64,000 bases of DNA. Source: an uncultured Chloroflexota bacterium (GTDB taxonomy: Bacteria > Chloroflexota > UBA11872 > VXNJ01). The stretch lies in contig CAJWLF010000006.1 of assembly GCA_913043205.1 (NCBI GenBank), forward strand, positions 39,242 to 103,241, in the 5' to 3' direction. The position numbers and the translations under genes were made by a program. Positions 36,996-45,131 of this stretch are shown piece after piece (position 1 is the first letter of the stretch; the number at the start of each line of letters is the position of its first letter). A model generated the notes under the pieces. That model did no database searches. It saw nothing but the letters and a program-made list of their open reading frames with translations, and was not told the DNA's origin.

Positions 36996-38855
36996 TTATT
37001 CATGACTCAACACTAACCGTTTCTCAGCATGTTCACTAATAGCATTGTGCACCCCAATTTCGATCTCAGTTTGTGAGAATGGTCTGCCGTCATACTTAAC
37101 TACGAGTTTTTCTATCCTAATCCCTGTCGATTGTGTGATTAGATCGCGTAGCTGTCCGCTGTAATTGTCTTCAAATACGACAACATTCTCGCATTCCGTC
37201 AATATTTCACCGATGGCAACACTAGGGAATGGTCTCATCATCCTAATTTGAAGAAAATTAACCACAATATTTTGCCTTCGTTTTAACGTGTCCATAGCGT
37301 CAATGATTGCACCCTTGGTTGATCCCCATGCAACAACAGTCAAATCGGCGTCAGCTGGGCCATGCAAAGTCCATTTCATTTCCTCCGGAACCTCGTCCGC
37401 AATGACCTGTAATTTGCCCATACGTTTATCCATCTGATTCAGTCTGTTAACTATCCCTTCACTGATTTTCCCGAACTCAGTGTGCTCATCACTCGTGGTT
37501 ACAAACATACCGCCTGGTTCACCGGGAATACTCCTGGGACTAACTCCGCTTTCAGTCAATAGATGCCGTCTGTAGGTATCCCCCTCTCGAGATTTACCAG
37601 AGTCATACCTTGGTCCAAAAGTGACATCCAGATGCTTTCTATCAAAATCATCGATCGTCCAGTGCCCAGCTGCCAAGCACCGGTCCAACAGTACTACTAC
37701 TGGGACATGATATGAATCGGCATAATTAAAAGCGTTGTAAGTCAACTCAAAACACTCAGCTAGATCGCCGGGTGCGACCAAGATGTGTGGAAACTCACCA
37801 TGTCCCGGCTGAAGCGCCAGCCTAAGATCAGTCTGTCCTCCTCTTGTGGGCAATCCAGTACTTGGCCCACCCCTTTGATACAGGCACACAACAGGACCTG
37901 GAGCTTCAGTGATCGCAGCAAAACCTAATCCTTCTATCATCAACGCGAATCCAGGCCCTGACGTCGATGTCGATGCTCTGGCTCCAGCGTGAGCTGCCCC
38001 AACGGCTTGATTTATACAAGCTATTTCGTCTTCTGCTTGAATCACAATTATCGGGTAATCGTCTTTGATTTTCTCTAGAACAACACTCTCTTCTGTCGCA
38101 GGAGCTATCGGATAGTATGTTTGAATAGAGCAGCCGGCGTGCACCTTCCCGAGAGCTACAGCATCAGCGCCACGCATATACAGAGGAGCCTTATCAACTT
38201 CAATCGGATTGATGTTCACCGCAAACGGGTCAGGATAATTATCTTTCATAAAATCCGCTGTGGATGCTAGAACGTGGCCATTCAACTCAACTAAATCTTG
38301 TCTATGCTCCCCTAGCCTCTCCCTAAGTAGCGCCACAATCTGATCCATATCCATACCCACAAGAGCGAACGACGCAGCCACCGACACCATGTTACGCATA
38401 ATGTCATGTCTCTTGGAATTATAATCAGCTCCCGACCTTGCCACCCCTTCACGGAGAATATCAGCGTAAGGAACAGCATAAATATTCACTTCATCACGAC
38501 CGATCTCGTCAACCTCGACCCCAAGCTCAGAATCTAAAATTATTCCGCCGCCATCAACAAGTCGATGCACATGACCCCGGTGAGTCTGATAAGGGGCATC
38601 TACGTCACCAAATAGAGTCTCGCGATCAAGGGCAAGAAGCAAATCCACAGGCTCAACATGGGACTGGATTGGTCTTTCATTTACACGCACTCTGAAATAG
38701 CTGTGCCGACCCATAATGTTCGAATGATATTCGATGTTAGAAAACACTCTGAGGCCCGATCGAACACAGGCTTTCGCAAAAACGTCAGCAGAAACGTTTA
38801 TTCCGCTACCCTGCGGCCCGCCAATCATCCAGCTAAGTTTATTGATGACCGTCAA
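36996..38855 (-). CDS. korA: 2-oxoacid:ferredoxin oxidoreductase, fused gamma-alpha subunit
   Basis: This 619-residue protein has an N-terminal gamma domain (GGPQGSGINVSADVFAKACVR to about residue 190) and a C-terminal alpha (pyrimidine-binding) domain from about residue 225 (YMRGADAVALGKVHAGCSIQ), with TSTSGPGFALMIEGLGFA and GLPTRGGQTDLRLAL. Together with korB it forms the usual two-subunit enzyme. The TTG start is chosen because GGGGGAA lies just upstream; an ATG nine codons later is possible. The 480-base region beyond its start must carry its promoter. Confidence 0.9.
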   Translation of the reverse strand: MTVINKLSWMIGGPQGSGINVSADVFAKACVRSGLRVFSNIEYHSNIMGRHSYFRVRVNERPIQSHVEPVDLLLALDRETLFGDVDAPYQTHRGHVHRLVDGGGIILDSELGVEVDEIGRDEVNIYAVPYADILREGVARSGADYNSKRHDIMRNMVSVAASFALVGMDMDQIVALLRERLGEHRQDLVELNGHVLASTADFMKDNYPDPFAVNINPIEVDKAPLYMRGADAVALGKVHAGCSIQTYYPIAPATEESVVLEKIKDDYPIIVIQAEDEIACINQAVGAAHAGARASTSTSGPGFALMIEGLGFAAITEAPGPVVCLYQRGGPSTGLPTRGGQTDLRLALQPGHGEFPHILVAPGDLAECFELTYNAFNYADSYHVPVVVLLDRCLAAGHWTIDDFDRKHLDVTFGPRYDSGKSREGDTYRRHLLTESGVSPRSIPGEPGGMFVTTSDEHTEFGKISEGIVNRLNQMDKRMGKLQVIADEVPEEMKWTLHGPADADLTVVAWGSTKGAIIDAMDTLKRRQNIVVNFLQIRMMRPFPSVAIGEILTECENVVVFEDNYSGQLRDLITQSTGIRIEKLVVKYDGRPFSQTEIEIGVHNAISEHAEKRLVLSHE

Positions 38856-39335
38856 GATTCCCCCGCCAGTTCATCCTGGCGACCATTATGAAGACAACAC
38901 CGTCTACATTCATTCATCCGTGGACCCGAACCATATCTTAACATTTCACGTCAGAACAATCTTCTCAAAGCCCGTAAGCCCGTAACAAAACCACGTATTG
39001 CTTCATCACTCAACACCAAATTCACCAAACTACTCATACCAAAATGCCGATGAAATATACCGCAACAATAGACATCTCTCAAAACAGCCCGGCCAAAGCT
39101 TTAGTTCATTGGCATTAAAGCCACAAATTTGCCACTCGAAACAGAACATATTATACGACCTGTTTATGGTCATCGTATATGCCCAGATTGCCGAAAGTTT
39201 TAGGTCCCTAGAGTATTGAGTTACGCCACACCCATCTTGCAGGAAATCATGATAATCCGTTAAGTTTATATCACGTCAGGTTGATTCAGATTGACAACAC
39301 ATATTCCTGGCAAACAATCGAAATGGGTGTGCTAT
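38856..39335. other. 480-base region without a supportable gene
   Basis: This region separates the divergent korA and aldolase genes. Open frames up to 83 codons exist but have no family resemblance, no ribosome-binding site and no hydrophobic or conserved pattern. It contains an 8-base tandem repeat AAGCCCGT (38968-38983) and a hairpin described separately. Promoters for both flanking genes should lie here, but none stands out. Confidence 0.6.
39152..39179. promoter_or_regulatory. Inverted repeat or hairpin upstream of the aldolase gene
   Basis: TATACGA (39152-39158) and TCGTATA (39173-39179) are perfect 7-base inverted arms. Inside them GACC/GGTC can extend the stem with a small bulge. No T-tract follows, so it looks more like a regulator site than a terminator. 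It lies about 160 bases before the aldolase ATG. Confidence 0.3.
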
Positions 39336-40094
39336 ATGCGCAGTAATCGAGCCAAAGAATTGATGCAACAAGGAACCCCAGCAATTGGAGCTAGTCTTGC
39401 ATATGGATCCCCCTTGTGTGCCGGTGAAGTGGCCCAAGCGGGATACGACTGGGTAAAATTAGATCTCCAACATGGAGCCTGGGGGCCAGACGCTTTCCGA
39501 TCTGCTGTTGTATCAATTACTCAAGCCGGCTCAATACCTATGACCCGGGTTCTAAGTAATTCCTTTGATCAAATCAATCGTGTATTAGACGACGGCGTAT
39601 TAGGAGTGGTAGTACCAATGGTAGATACCAGACAAGATGCCGAATTGGCCGCAAGAGCTACTAGATATCCTCCGCTAGGAGGAAGATCCAATGCGTCCCC
39701 CTACCTAACTCGCATTCACGGTGACAACTATTTCAAAGAATCAAACGATCAAATATTCCTCGCTGTACAAATAGAATCTGCGGAAGCTGTGGAAAACGCT
39801 GAATCAATACTTTCAGTAGAGGGTGTCGACGGCTGCTGGATAGGCCCTAGTGATCTGGCCCTAAGCATGGGACTCAATATTTCCGATATGGGCAACCACC
39901 CTAGACACGATGAAGCAGTGGATCACGTGTTGCAAATGTGCAAAAAACTTGGCAAAGTGCCTGGTTATGCCTGTGGCACCGAGGAAATGGGACGCCGTCG
40001 CATATCCGAAGGATTCACCTTCGTTAACATAGGTTCAGACAGCTCATTCGTGACAAGCGGCGCAGAAAAAGTCATCTCCGAGTTCAAGGAGTAG
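39336..40094 (+). CDS. HpcH/HpaI-family aldolase
   Basis: This 252-residue protein is of the class II pyruvate-type aldolase family (HpcH/HpaI, which cleaves 2-keto-3-deoxy acids such as 4-hydroxy-2-ketoheptanedioate or 2-keto-3-deoxy-rhamnonate). Signatures include GYDWVKLDLQHGAW, the metal and substrate region AVQIESAEAVEN, and VDGCWIGPSDLALSMGL. The ATG at 39336 starts MRSNRAKELMQQG, a normal N-terminus. The frame could begin 15 codons earlier at a TTG, but without support. It is followed by an SDR 83 bases later, a pairing that would fit sugar-acid or aromatic-acid breakdown. The substrate is open. Confidence 0.85.
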   Translation: MRSNRAKELMQQGTPAIGASLAYGSPLCAGEVAQAGYDWVKLDLQHGAWGPDAFRSAVVSITQAGSIPMTRVLSNSFDQINRVLDDGVLGVVVPMVDTRQDAELAARATRYPPLGGRSNASPYLTRIHGDNYFKESNDQIFLAVQIESAEAVENAESILSVEGVDGCWIGPSDLALSMGLNISDMGNHPRHDEAVDHVLQMCKKLGKVPGYACGTEEMGRRRISEGFTFVNIGSDSSFVTSGAEKVISEFKE

Positions 40095-40177
40095 AGATTC
40101 AGTTACGCCCAAGAGGGCCCCAATGCCTGGGTCATTCAAGTGGCTCGGTGTAGCAAGCTAAATAAGGAACGATAATT

Positions 40178-40930
40178 ATGCCAACACTTGATGGTAAAGT
40201 AGCCGTAGTTACAGGCGCTGCCGGAGGCATGGGACGTGTGATTTGTGACCGTCTTGCCGGATTAGGCGCATCAGTTGCTGCAGTAGATTTGAACGAAGAA
40301 GGCATCACTGATCTTGTAGTAGAACTAAGAAGGAAACATGCGGCAAAGTGCATTTCTGTCACCTGTGATGTATCCAGTAGTGAATCCGTGAAAAGAATGA
40401 CTGCTACAGTTGAATCTAAGCTTGGTCATACCAACATTCTTGTGAATGGAGCAGGGTATCTACAACTAGTTAACTTTTTGGATCTTACAGAAGAAGACTG
40501 GGACAAAATGCTCGATGTGAATTTGAAAAGTGTTTTCTTGGTAACCCAAGCATTGCTCCCAGGCATGATGGAAACCAAGTACGGAAGAGTTATTACAATA
40601 TCGTCATTGGCAGGGAAGGTGGGAGGGATAATTGCCGGTATTCACTATGCCACCACAAAAGGAGCGCATCTAGCGTTCACAAAAAGTTTAGCGAGATTGA
40701 TAGGGCCTCTCGGCTTCACAGCAAACTGTGTATGCCCATACATGACGGATACTGACATGGCAGATGTATATACAGATGAGCAAATAGAAGCGTTTGAAAC
40801 GCAAAACCCAATGGGTCGCCTGGGTAAAGCTGAAGACATGGCTGCTGCAGTCGCCTTTCTTGCAAGCCCAGAAGCATCATTTATAAACGCCGAAATGATG
40901 GATGTGGACGGTGGATACACGGCAGATTGA
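40178..40930 (+). CDS. Short-chain dehydrogenase/reductase
   Basis: This 250-residue classical SDR has the cofactor motif TGAAGGMGRVICDRL, NGAGYL in place of NNAG, and the active-site YATTKGAH (Y-x3-K) preceded by ISSLAGKVGG. The acidic residue at the end of beta-2 (AAVDLN) suggests NAD preference. The C-terminus has the usual INAEMMDVDGGYTAD. The ribosome-binding site AAGGA precedes the ATG. The 3' end overlaps the phosphodiesterase gene by 29 bases. Substrate unknown; the aldolase gene upstream suggests an oxidised sugar or hydroxy acid. Confidence 0.88.
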   Translation: MPTLDGKVAVVTGAAGGMGRVICDRLAGLGASVAAVDLNEEGITDLVVELRRKHAAKCISVTCDVSSSESVKRMTATVESKLGHTNILVNGAGYLQLVNFLDLTEEDWDKMLDVNLKSVFLVTQALLPGMMETKYGRVITISSLAGKVGGIIAGIHYATTKGAHLAFTKSLARLIGPLGFTANCVCPYMTDTDMADVYTDEQIEAFETQNPMGRLGKAEDMAAAVAFLASPEASFINAEMMDVDGGYTAD

Positions 40931-41714
40931 CAGAAGCCTGTGGCCTCTCATAATTGCCCATCGAGGTGATTCAACTAGCGCACCAGAAAACACGTTGGCC
41001 GCATTCCAATCCGCCTTGAACCTCGGTGCACATGGAATAGAGCTCGACGTCCGCTTGTCATCAGATGGGGTACCCATCGTAATTCATGACGAAACTTTAG
41101 ACAGGACTACAAATGGGTCAGGGCCAGTATCTAGCTTTACCATCAAGCAGCTTAAACTTATAAAAGCAAGCAATCAGGTTCGACACTCCTTAGTTTATGA
41201 ACGACTACCCACATTGGAGGAAGCCATTCGGTCCATCGATACACGGGCGGAGATCATAATCGAGATGAAAGGTAATGACCCCATGCTTGCGAACTCCGTA
41301 GCGGAGACGATTGCACAGTGCCGTGCGCACCAACGTTGCATGGTGATATCGTTTGACCACTCAATGTTGAAGCAGTTTCAGAAACTCGATACATCAACGT
41401 TAATAGGATATTTGATAGATACACGTGATGCTTGCTTAATGGACCGTCAATGCTATATCAAATCTCTCGAGAATATAATTCTCACACTTCAGCCCAGCTT
41501 TGTACTACCCCACTATTCTCTTTTGAATGACAACCTAATGGATTTGGCAGCCCAATTCGCAGTCACTGTTGGCACATGGACGGTTGATAAAAATAGTCCC
41601 ATAACTCGAATGATTAATCTAGGTGTTAGCCGATTGATAACTAATAACATTGAGTTAGCGTTATCAATACGGAACAAAATTAAACCACCAGAAAAGGAGA
41701 CGCGATGGACCTAG
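40902..41714 (+). CDS. Glycerophosphodiester phosphodiesterase (GDPD) family protein
   Basis: This 270-residue TIM-barrel phosphodiesterase carries the GDPD hallmarks IIAHRGDSTSAPENTLAAF, HGIELDVRLSSDGVPIVIHDETLDRTTNG and AEIIIEMKG, with the C-terminal VGTWTVDKNSPITRM. It has no signal peptide, so it would act in the cytoplasm on glycerophosphodiesters from phospholipid turnover. The only ATG lies 29 bases inside the preceding SDR, and its end overlaps the following SDR by 10 bases, indicating a coupled three-gene unit. Confidence 0.9.
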   Translation: MWTVDTRQIDRSLWPLIIAHRGDSTSAPENTLAAFQSALNLGAHGIELDVRLSSDGVPIVIHDETLDRTTNGSGPVSSFTIKQLKLIKASNQVRHSLVYERLPTLEEAIRSIDTRAEIIIEMKGNDPMLANSVAETIAQCRAHQRCMVISFDHSMLKQFQKLDTSTLIGYLIDTRDACLMDRQCYIKSLENIILTLQPSFVLPHYSLLNDNLMDLAAQFAVTVGTWTVDKNSPITRMINLGVSRLITNNIELALSIRNKIKPPEKETRWT

Positions 41715-42535
41715 GCCTTAAAGACCGATCAGCACTAATAACCGGTGGGAGCCGTGGCATAGGAAAAGCCATCGCGATATCACTGGCAAAAGAAGGATGT
41801 AACATCGCGGTAGCTGCCAGAGGTCGCTCCGATCTCGAAACAACATGTGATTTGATCAGAGAACTTGACGTTCAATGTGTTCCTATACAGGCCGATATGA
41901 CTGTCCCTGACGATATATCGAAAATGGTAGAAGGCACGATCTCAGAATTGCAAGGCATTGATTTATTGGTCGCGAATGCCGGAGGCCAAAAGCGACCGAA
42001 TTTCGAAGATTCCACCGACGAAGATTGGCAATTTACCCTAGATATCAATTTGATGCATGCAATCCGGTCGATCCGAAAATCTATTCCATATATGAAAAGA
42101 TCAGACTGCGCATCGATTGTAATAATTTCATCAGTGGCCGGATACAAAGTACAAGTACCAACACAGTACGGAGTAGCCAAAGCAGCAGAGATATATTTAG
42201 CTGCCGGACTAGCGCGTGAGCTTGCTCAATTCAATATTAGAGTCAACGCTGTAGCACCGGGATCAATAGAATTCGAAGGGGGTAGTTGGGGGAAAAGACA
42301 AAAGAGCGATCCTAGATCGATGGATCAATTCAGGAACTCTCAATTCCCTTTTAAACGACTTGGCACCCCGGAGGAAGTAGCGGATGTGGTAACTTTCTTG
42401 TGCTCGGAGAAGGCAAGTTGGATAAGTGGGACAACAGTGACAGTTGACGGCGGACAGATGAACCCAGGGTTATGGTCCCCCCAAGACCTTCCTGGTCCTT
42501 TTCAAAACGCAGTACCAAGCAACCCTCCCAACTAA
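41705..42535 (+). CDS. Short-chain dehydrogenase/reductase
   Basis: This 276-residue SDR has TGGSRGIGKAIAISLAKEG, an Arg at the end of beta-2 (AVAARGRSD) suggesting NADP use, NAGGQKRPNF, SSVAGYKVQVPTQYGVAKAAE with the Y-x3-K pair, and the closing motif ISGTTVTVDGGQMNPGLW. Many 3-oxoacyl-ACP reductase-like enzymes look the same, so the substrate cannot be assigned. GGAGA precedes the ATG, which lies inside the GDPD gene. Confidence 0.87.
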   Translation: MDLGLKDRSALITGGSRGIGKAIAISLAKEGCNIAVAARGRSDLETTCDLIRELDVQCVPIQADMTVPDDISKMVEGTISELQGIDLLVANAGGQKRPNFEDSTDEDWQFTLDINLMHAIRSIRKSIPYMKRSDCASIVIISSVAGYKVQVPTQYGVAKAAEIYLAAGLARELAQFNIRVNAVAPGSIEFEGGSWGKRQKSDPRSMDQFRNSQFPFKRLGTPEEVADVVTFLCSEKASWISGTTVTVDGGQMNPGLWSPQDLPGPFQNAVPSNPPN

Positions 42536-42592
42536 TGTCAAAACATGTTGGTGAAACGCCTGATAGTTGAATAGAATAGACTCGCAAAGTCG

Positions 42593-42598
42593 TATAAT
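42593..42598 (+). promoter_or_regulatory. Probable -10 box (TATAAT) for the glutaredoxin gene
   Basis: A perfect TATAAT lies 81 bases before the glutaredoxin GTG. No -35 box at ideal spacing is evident; TTGAAT at 42567 is 20 bases away. The hairpin at 42606-42637 begins about where transcription would start. Confidence 0.45.
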
Positions 42599-42605
42599 TA
42601 AATTG

Positions 42606-42637
42606 CTTAGGACTGATTGCAGTTTGCAATGCCTAAG
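42606..42637 (+). promoter_or_regulatory. Nested stem-loop in the glutaredoxin 5' leader
   Basis: CTTAGG (42606-42611) pairs with CCTAAG (42632-42637). Inside, ATTGCA (42616-42621) pairs with TGCAAT (42625-42630) around a 3-base loop, leaving a small internal loop. No U-tract follows. It could be a 5' stabilising or regulatory hairpin, or a two-part operator. Confidence 0.45.
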
Positions 42638-42679
42638 TGCCTAATTGCATGAGCATGACGGCCGAAAGGATTATTCTCA

Positions 42680-43066
42680 GTGGCAGAGGTAAACAATAAA
42701 CCAGAAATAATCGCTTGGATGAAACCTTCATGCGGGTGGAGCAACGGTGTCCGTGCAGTCATGTCCAAATATGGTCTAGAGTACGATGATCGAGACATAA
42801 TCAATGTAGCGGAAAATTTCTATGAAATGGTTACGAAAACCGGCCAGAGGTTACAACCAAGTCTGCAGATAAACGGGGAACTTCTTGCTGACGTTAGCGG
42901 GGACGAAGTAGAAGCTTTCCTGATCGAACGAAAAATCGTAATGCCCTCAAGTGACCCAACATCTGTCCCAACAGATTCATCTTGCACAGATGAAGAGCAC
43001 GAAGCAATGGCCAGAGAGGCGCTTGCTAACAGCACGGGTATACAACTAGGCGATATTTCTAGCTAA
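42680..43066 (+). CDS. Monothiol glutaredoxin-like protein with C-terminal extension
   Basis: This 128-residue protein has a glutaredoxin fold: IIAWMKPSCGWSNGVRAVMSKYGLEYDDRD, then PSLQINGELLADVSGDEVEAFL with the cis-Pro and the GSH-binding GD-like turn. The active site is C18-G-W-S21, a monothiol form, as in Fe-S cluster-handling glutaredoxins, but it lacks the canonical CGFS. A hydrophilic tail of about 45 residues follows the domain (Ser/Thr/Asp rich). The GTG start has AAGGA about ten bases upstream. It stands alone, converging on the ABM gene. Confidence 0.8.
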   Translation: MAEVNNKPEIIAWMKPSCGWSNGVRAVMSKYGLEYDDRDIINVAENFYEMVTKTGQRLQPSLQINGELLADVSGDEVEAFLIERKIVMPSSDPTSVPTDSSCTDEEHEAMAREALANSTGIQLGDISS

Positions 43067-43109
43067 CCGCAAACAATGTAATATGTTTGGAGGATTGGCC
43101 CCCGGATTG

Positions 43110-43475
43110 TTAGCCTTTGGTGTCCAACCTACTAAACCCTGTCCCGTTGCTAAAAAATTGAGTGTTTTCGATAGCCAATAGATCTATCACGGCTTGGCTA
43201 GCAGGCCCATACAGAGATAGTATCGATCCTATGCCGACTCGACTCAAATCGCTTCCAATTTTCCCAAAATTATCTAGATGCTGCACTACTGCATCAGAGT
43301 TTTCATACCTCTCATAGAAGTGGTAATTCTTCCCGTCAGAGGTATACCACTCATAGGCAATTGTTCCCAATTCAGCTTCAGACATTTCCATCAGTTTTTT
43401 TCTCACCTCAGCAAATTCTTTCTCCATCCCGTCATTCACCCTGTACTCGACAATAAAATGGATATTCTCATTCAT
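43110..43475 (-). CDS. ABM-domain (quinol monooxygenase-like) protein
   Basis: This 121-residue protein has one ferredoxin-like ABM domain: IHFIVEYRVNDGMEKEFAEV, GTIAYEWYTSDGKNYHFYERYENSDAVVQHLDNF. The ATG at 43475 is chosen over one four codons earlier because the earlier ATG overlaps GGAGGT, which serves as ribosome-binding site for the later one. Proteins of this fold include YgiN-like quinol monooxygenases and proteins without known catalysis. No cofactor site is evident and the function is unknown. Confidence 0.75.
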   Translation of the reverse strand: MNENIHFIVEYRVNDGMEKEFAEVRKKLMEMSEAELGTIAYEWYTSDGKNYHFYERYENSDAVVQHLDNFGKIGSDLSRVGIGSILSLYGPASQAVIDLLAIENTQFFSNGTGFSRLDTKG

Positions 43476-43478
43476 AAC

Positions 43479-43485
43479 AACCTCC
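43479..43485 (-). promoter_or_regulatory. Shine-Dalgarno sequence of the ABM-domain gene
   Basis: GGAGGTT on the minus strand, 5 bases before the ATG at 43475, decides between two in-frame ATG codons. Confidence 0.7.
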
Positions 43486-43709
43486 ATTGACGAACGAAAC
43501 TTTAATTACTACGTTGCGTTGGGCTGAAGACAGCATAGAAATAATGTCTCATTTGCACAAACCCCTCGTTATCAGCCATTAGCCTTTATGCAATAGTGTT
43601 GGCCGGTTCTACAGACTTCCCATCATTAGTGCGACATTCGAAGATGTATTAGACTACTCGCCAGTCATCCTTGAACGGCATACGCCTACGCATGAAAGCC
43701 TGTGAAGCC

Positions 43710-45131
43710 ATGAAAGAAAATAATTTGCCAAACATCCTTTTTCTCACCACGGACCAACAGCGTTTCGACGCCCTGGGTAGTAATTCAGAGGGACGTGTAT
43801 TAACACCAAATCTTGATAGACTCGTTTCAGAAGGAACCAATTTTACTCGTTTTTATGTCAATCACCCAGTTTGCATGCCTAGTCGCGCCTCATTCCTAAC
43901 CGGCAGATATCCATCTCATCACGGAGTGACCACAAACGGCATACCGCTCCCTGAGACAGAAACAACCATCGCACACGTTCTATCAAAAGCAGGCTACCGA
44001 ACAGGAAACCTAGGAAAGCTGCATTTTATTCCACACTCAGGACGCGATTATTCTCAGCCACACCCACCGTATGGATTTGATGTACACGTAAACGCAGACG
44101 AGCCCGGCTGCTATCCAGACGCATACATAAAGTGGATTCGGGAAACTGCTCCTGAAATGGAAAGCAAAGTCAGAGTACCTGATCCGGCTAAGGAACAGCG
44201 AGGATCGTTTGATAGATGGGTATTCGAAGCGCCTGATGAACTCAGTTATTCGGCTTGGGTGGCAAACGAAACGATAAATTTTATTGACTCATCAACCGAT
44301 AAGCCATGGTTTGCCATAGCTGGATTTTATTTGCCTCACGCTCCATGCAACCCTACCCAACGATGGCTTGACTTGTACGATGAAAGCCCTATTGGACCAC
44401 CACTACAAGCTGAAAGAGAATTAGATGACAAGCCAGATTACTTCAAAGATGTCGCAGATGTCTCCCAACCAGAAAACGAGAAAGACTGGCTCGATTTTCG
44501 CCGGTATTATTTTGCTAGCTGCTCAATGGTCGATCACTATTGCGGACTCATAGTCCAACACCTAAGAGAACAAGGAATCCTAGATAATACAATAGTCGTA
44601 TTTTACTCAGACCACGGCGAGGCTGCCGGTGATCATTTCATGATGGCCAAACACCCTACCAACTACGAGTCTATCGTGAAAGTTCCAGCATTTATCCGAT
44701 ACCCTCGTGCTGTTCCAAGCAACACGTCAGTCGAGAGCTTGTTCGAGAGTGTTGACCTTTTTCCAACAATAATGGAGGCAGCCGAACTTCAGCCTCCAGA
44801 CTGGGTAGATGGAGTGTCTCAATGGTCAACTATCCAAGGCTCATCTGACTACAAAAAAGAATGTGTCCTTATTGAGCATCATGAACCCAAGTCAGACTTT
44901 GCATGGAAGACGGAAACCGCTGTACGCACGATTGTGACAGAAAAATATAAGTACTGGGTGAATAATCACGGTCACGAGGTACTGTTCGATTTACAAAAAG
45001 ACCCCGACGAGTTCATAAATTTCGCGAGCCATCCAAGCCACTTTCCACTGTTAAATGAAGCACGATTACTACTGCTCAATAAATTAATGAATACATTTGA
45101 TTCTAGGCACAAAAAAATTGCACCGTACTAG
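43710..45131 (+). CDS. Type I sulfatase (formylglycine-dependent)
   Basis: This alkaline-phosphatase-superfamily sulfatase has PNILFLTTDQQRFDALG with metal-binding Asp residues and the formylglycine signature CMPSRASFLTGRYPSHHG (Cys55 from this start). It also has GKLHFIP, VFYSDHGEAAGDH and a C-terminal DLQKDPDEFINF. The Cys must be converted to formylglycine, and an FGE gene lies 1.4 kb downstream. There is no signal peptide, so a cytoplasmic substrate or non-classical location is implied. Possible starts are ATG 43710, ATG 43692 or TTG 43671. It hydrolyses an organic sulfate ester or, less likely, a phosphonate ester. Its stop shares bases with that of the convergent MFS gene. Confidence 0.9.
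   Translation: MKENNLPNILFLTTDQQRFDALGSNSEGRVLTPNLDRLVSEGTNFTRFYVNHPVCMPSRASFLTGRYPSHHGVTTNGIPLPETETTIAHVLSKAGYRTGNLGKLHFIPHSGRDYSQPHPPYGFDVHVNADEPGCYPDAYIKWIRETAPEMESKVRVPDPAKEQRGSFDRWVFEAPDELSYSAWVANETINFIDSSTDKPWFAIAGFYLPHAPCNPTQRWLDLYDESPIGPPLQAERELDDKPDYFKDVADVSQPENEKDWLDFRRYYFASCSMVDHYCGLIVQHLREQGILDNTIVVFYSDHGEAAGDHFMMAKHPTNYESIVKVPAFIRYPRAVPSNTSVESLFESVDLFPTIMEAAELQPPDWVDGVSQWSTIQGSSDYKKECVLIEHHEPKSDFAWKTETAVRTIVTEKYKYWVNNHGHEVLFDLQKDPDEFINFASHPSHFPLLNEARLLLLNKLMNTFDSRHKKIAPY

Noticed and set aside
38998..39219. 73-codon plus-strand frame in the gap between korA and the aldolase
   Set aside because: It has low-complexity polar composition, no ribosome-binding site, a TTG start and no conserved pattern.
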